Below the pieces are notes generated by a model, which did no database searches, was not told the origin of the DNA, and saw only the letters and a list, made by a program, of their open reading frames with translations. A DNA stretch of 5,146 nt, taken from NCBI GenBank assembly GCA_030049565.1, contig JASIKQ010000172.1:1-5146 (forward strand), given 5' to 3'. This document shows positions 5,127 to 5,146 of this stretch, piece after piece. This stretch comes from Candidatus Sulfotelmatobacter sp. GTDB lineage: Bacteria > Acidobacteriota > Terriglobia > Terriglobales > Acidobacteriaceae. Both the position numbers and the translations under genes were made by a program. Every line of letters begins with the position of its first letter. The first letter of the stretch is position 1.

Positions 5127-5146
5127 TATTATCGATTCGCTATGTT
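5127..5146 (+). promoter_or_regulatory. Possible promoter and start of a gene leaving the right edge
   Basis: TATTAT (5127-5132) is followed 9 nt later by an ATG at 5142 that runs off the window after 5 bases. The preceding string GTGTATTAT also occurs just before the nuclease ATG (2038-2046). The coding part is far too short to judge, so this is only a hint of a divergent gene. Confidence 0.2.

Noticed and set aside
1..5146. CRISPR array, tRNA/rRNA genes, insertion-sequence ends
   Set aside because: I saw no regularly spaced repeats, no cloverleaf or rRNA-like stretches, and no transposase gene or terminal inverted repeats.

Overview
The window looks like a chromosomal segment of a moderately GC-rich soil-type bacterium. 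I lean towards Acidobacteriota because an EF-G paralogue sits beside several toxin-antitoxin (TA) modules, but this is a guess from gene style; no rRNA or other phylogenetic marker is present.

Layout. At the left edge (1-252, minus strand) lies the 5' part of a small unrecognised gene. It is divergent from a run of plus-strand accessory genes. First comes a TA pair (352-1010) made of a Phd-like antitoxin and a PIN-domain ribonuclease toxin. A 25-bp palindrome (321-345) sits directly before the antitoxin start and is the likely autoregulatory operator. Second comes a PSK-type VapB with a VapC toxin (1057-1713). Directly behind it is the decayed 3' two-thirds of another VapC of the same type (1721-1983), carrying an in-frame stop and a frameshift. 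Next is a 255-residue protein (2052-2819) with an N-terminal winged-helix-like region and a C-terminal PD-(D/E)XK nuclease core, resembling restriction or defence nucleases. It ends 3 bp from the end of a convergent housekeeping-like gene.

The right half (2823-4931, minus strand) encodes a full-length 702-residue EF-G paralogue (FusA2/EF-G-II type). Its GTPase centre departs from canonical EF-G (DTPGF instead of DTPGH, Ser instead of Thr in switch I), while the domain IV translocation loop is intact. A plausible promoter lies upstream, in an intergenic region running to the right edge.

How the genes work together. The TA genes probably form two self-contained, autoregulated operons, each with the antitoxin first and the toxin translationally coupled behind it. 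With the VapC remnant and the restriction-like nuclease they form a small defence/TA cluster beside the EF-G paralogue. The first PIN toxin apparently has to start at a CTG codon overlapping the antitoxin stop. The antitoxin genes, the nuclease gene and the left-edge gene have no clear Shine-Dalgarno but carry -10-like hexamers close to their start codons, whereas both toxins and the EF-G gene have clear ribosome binding sites.
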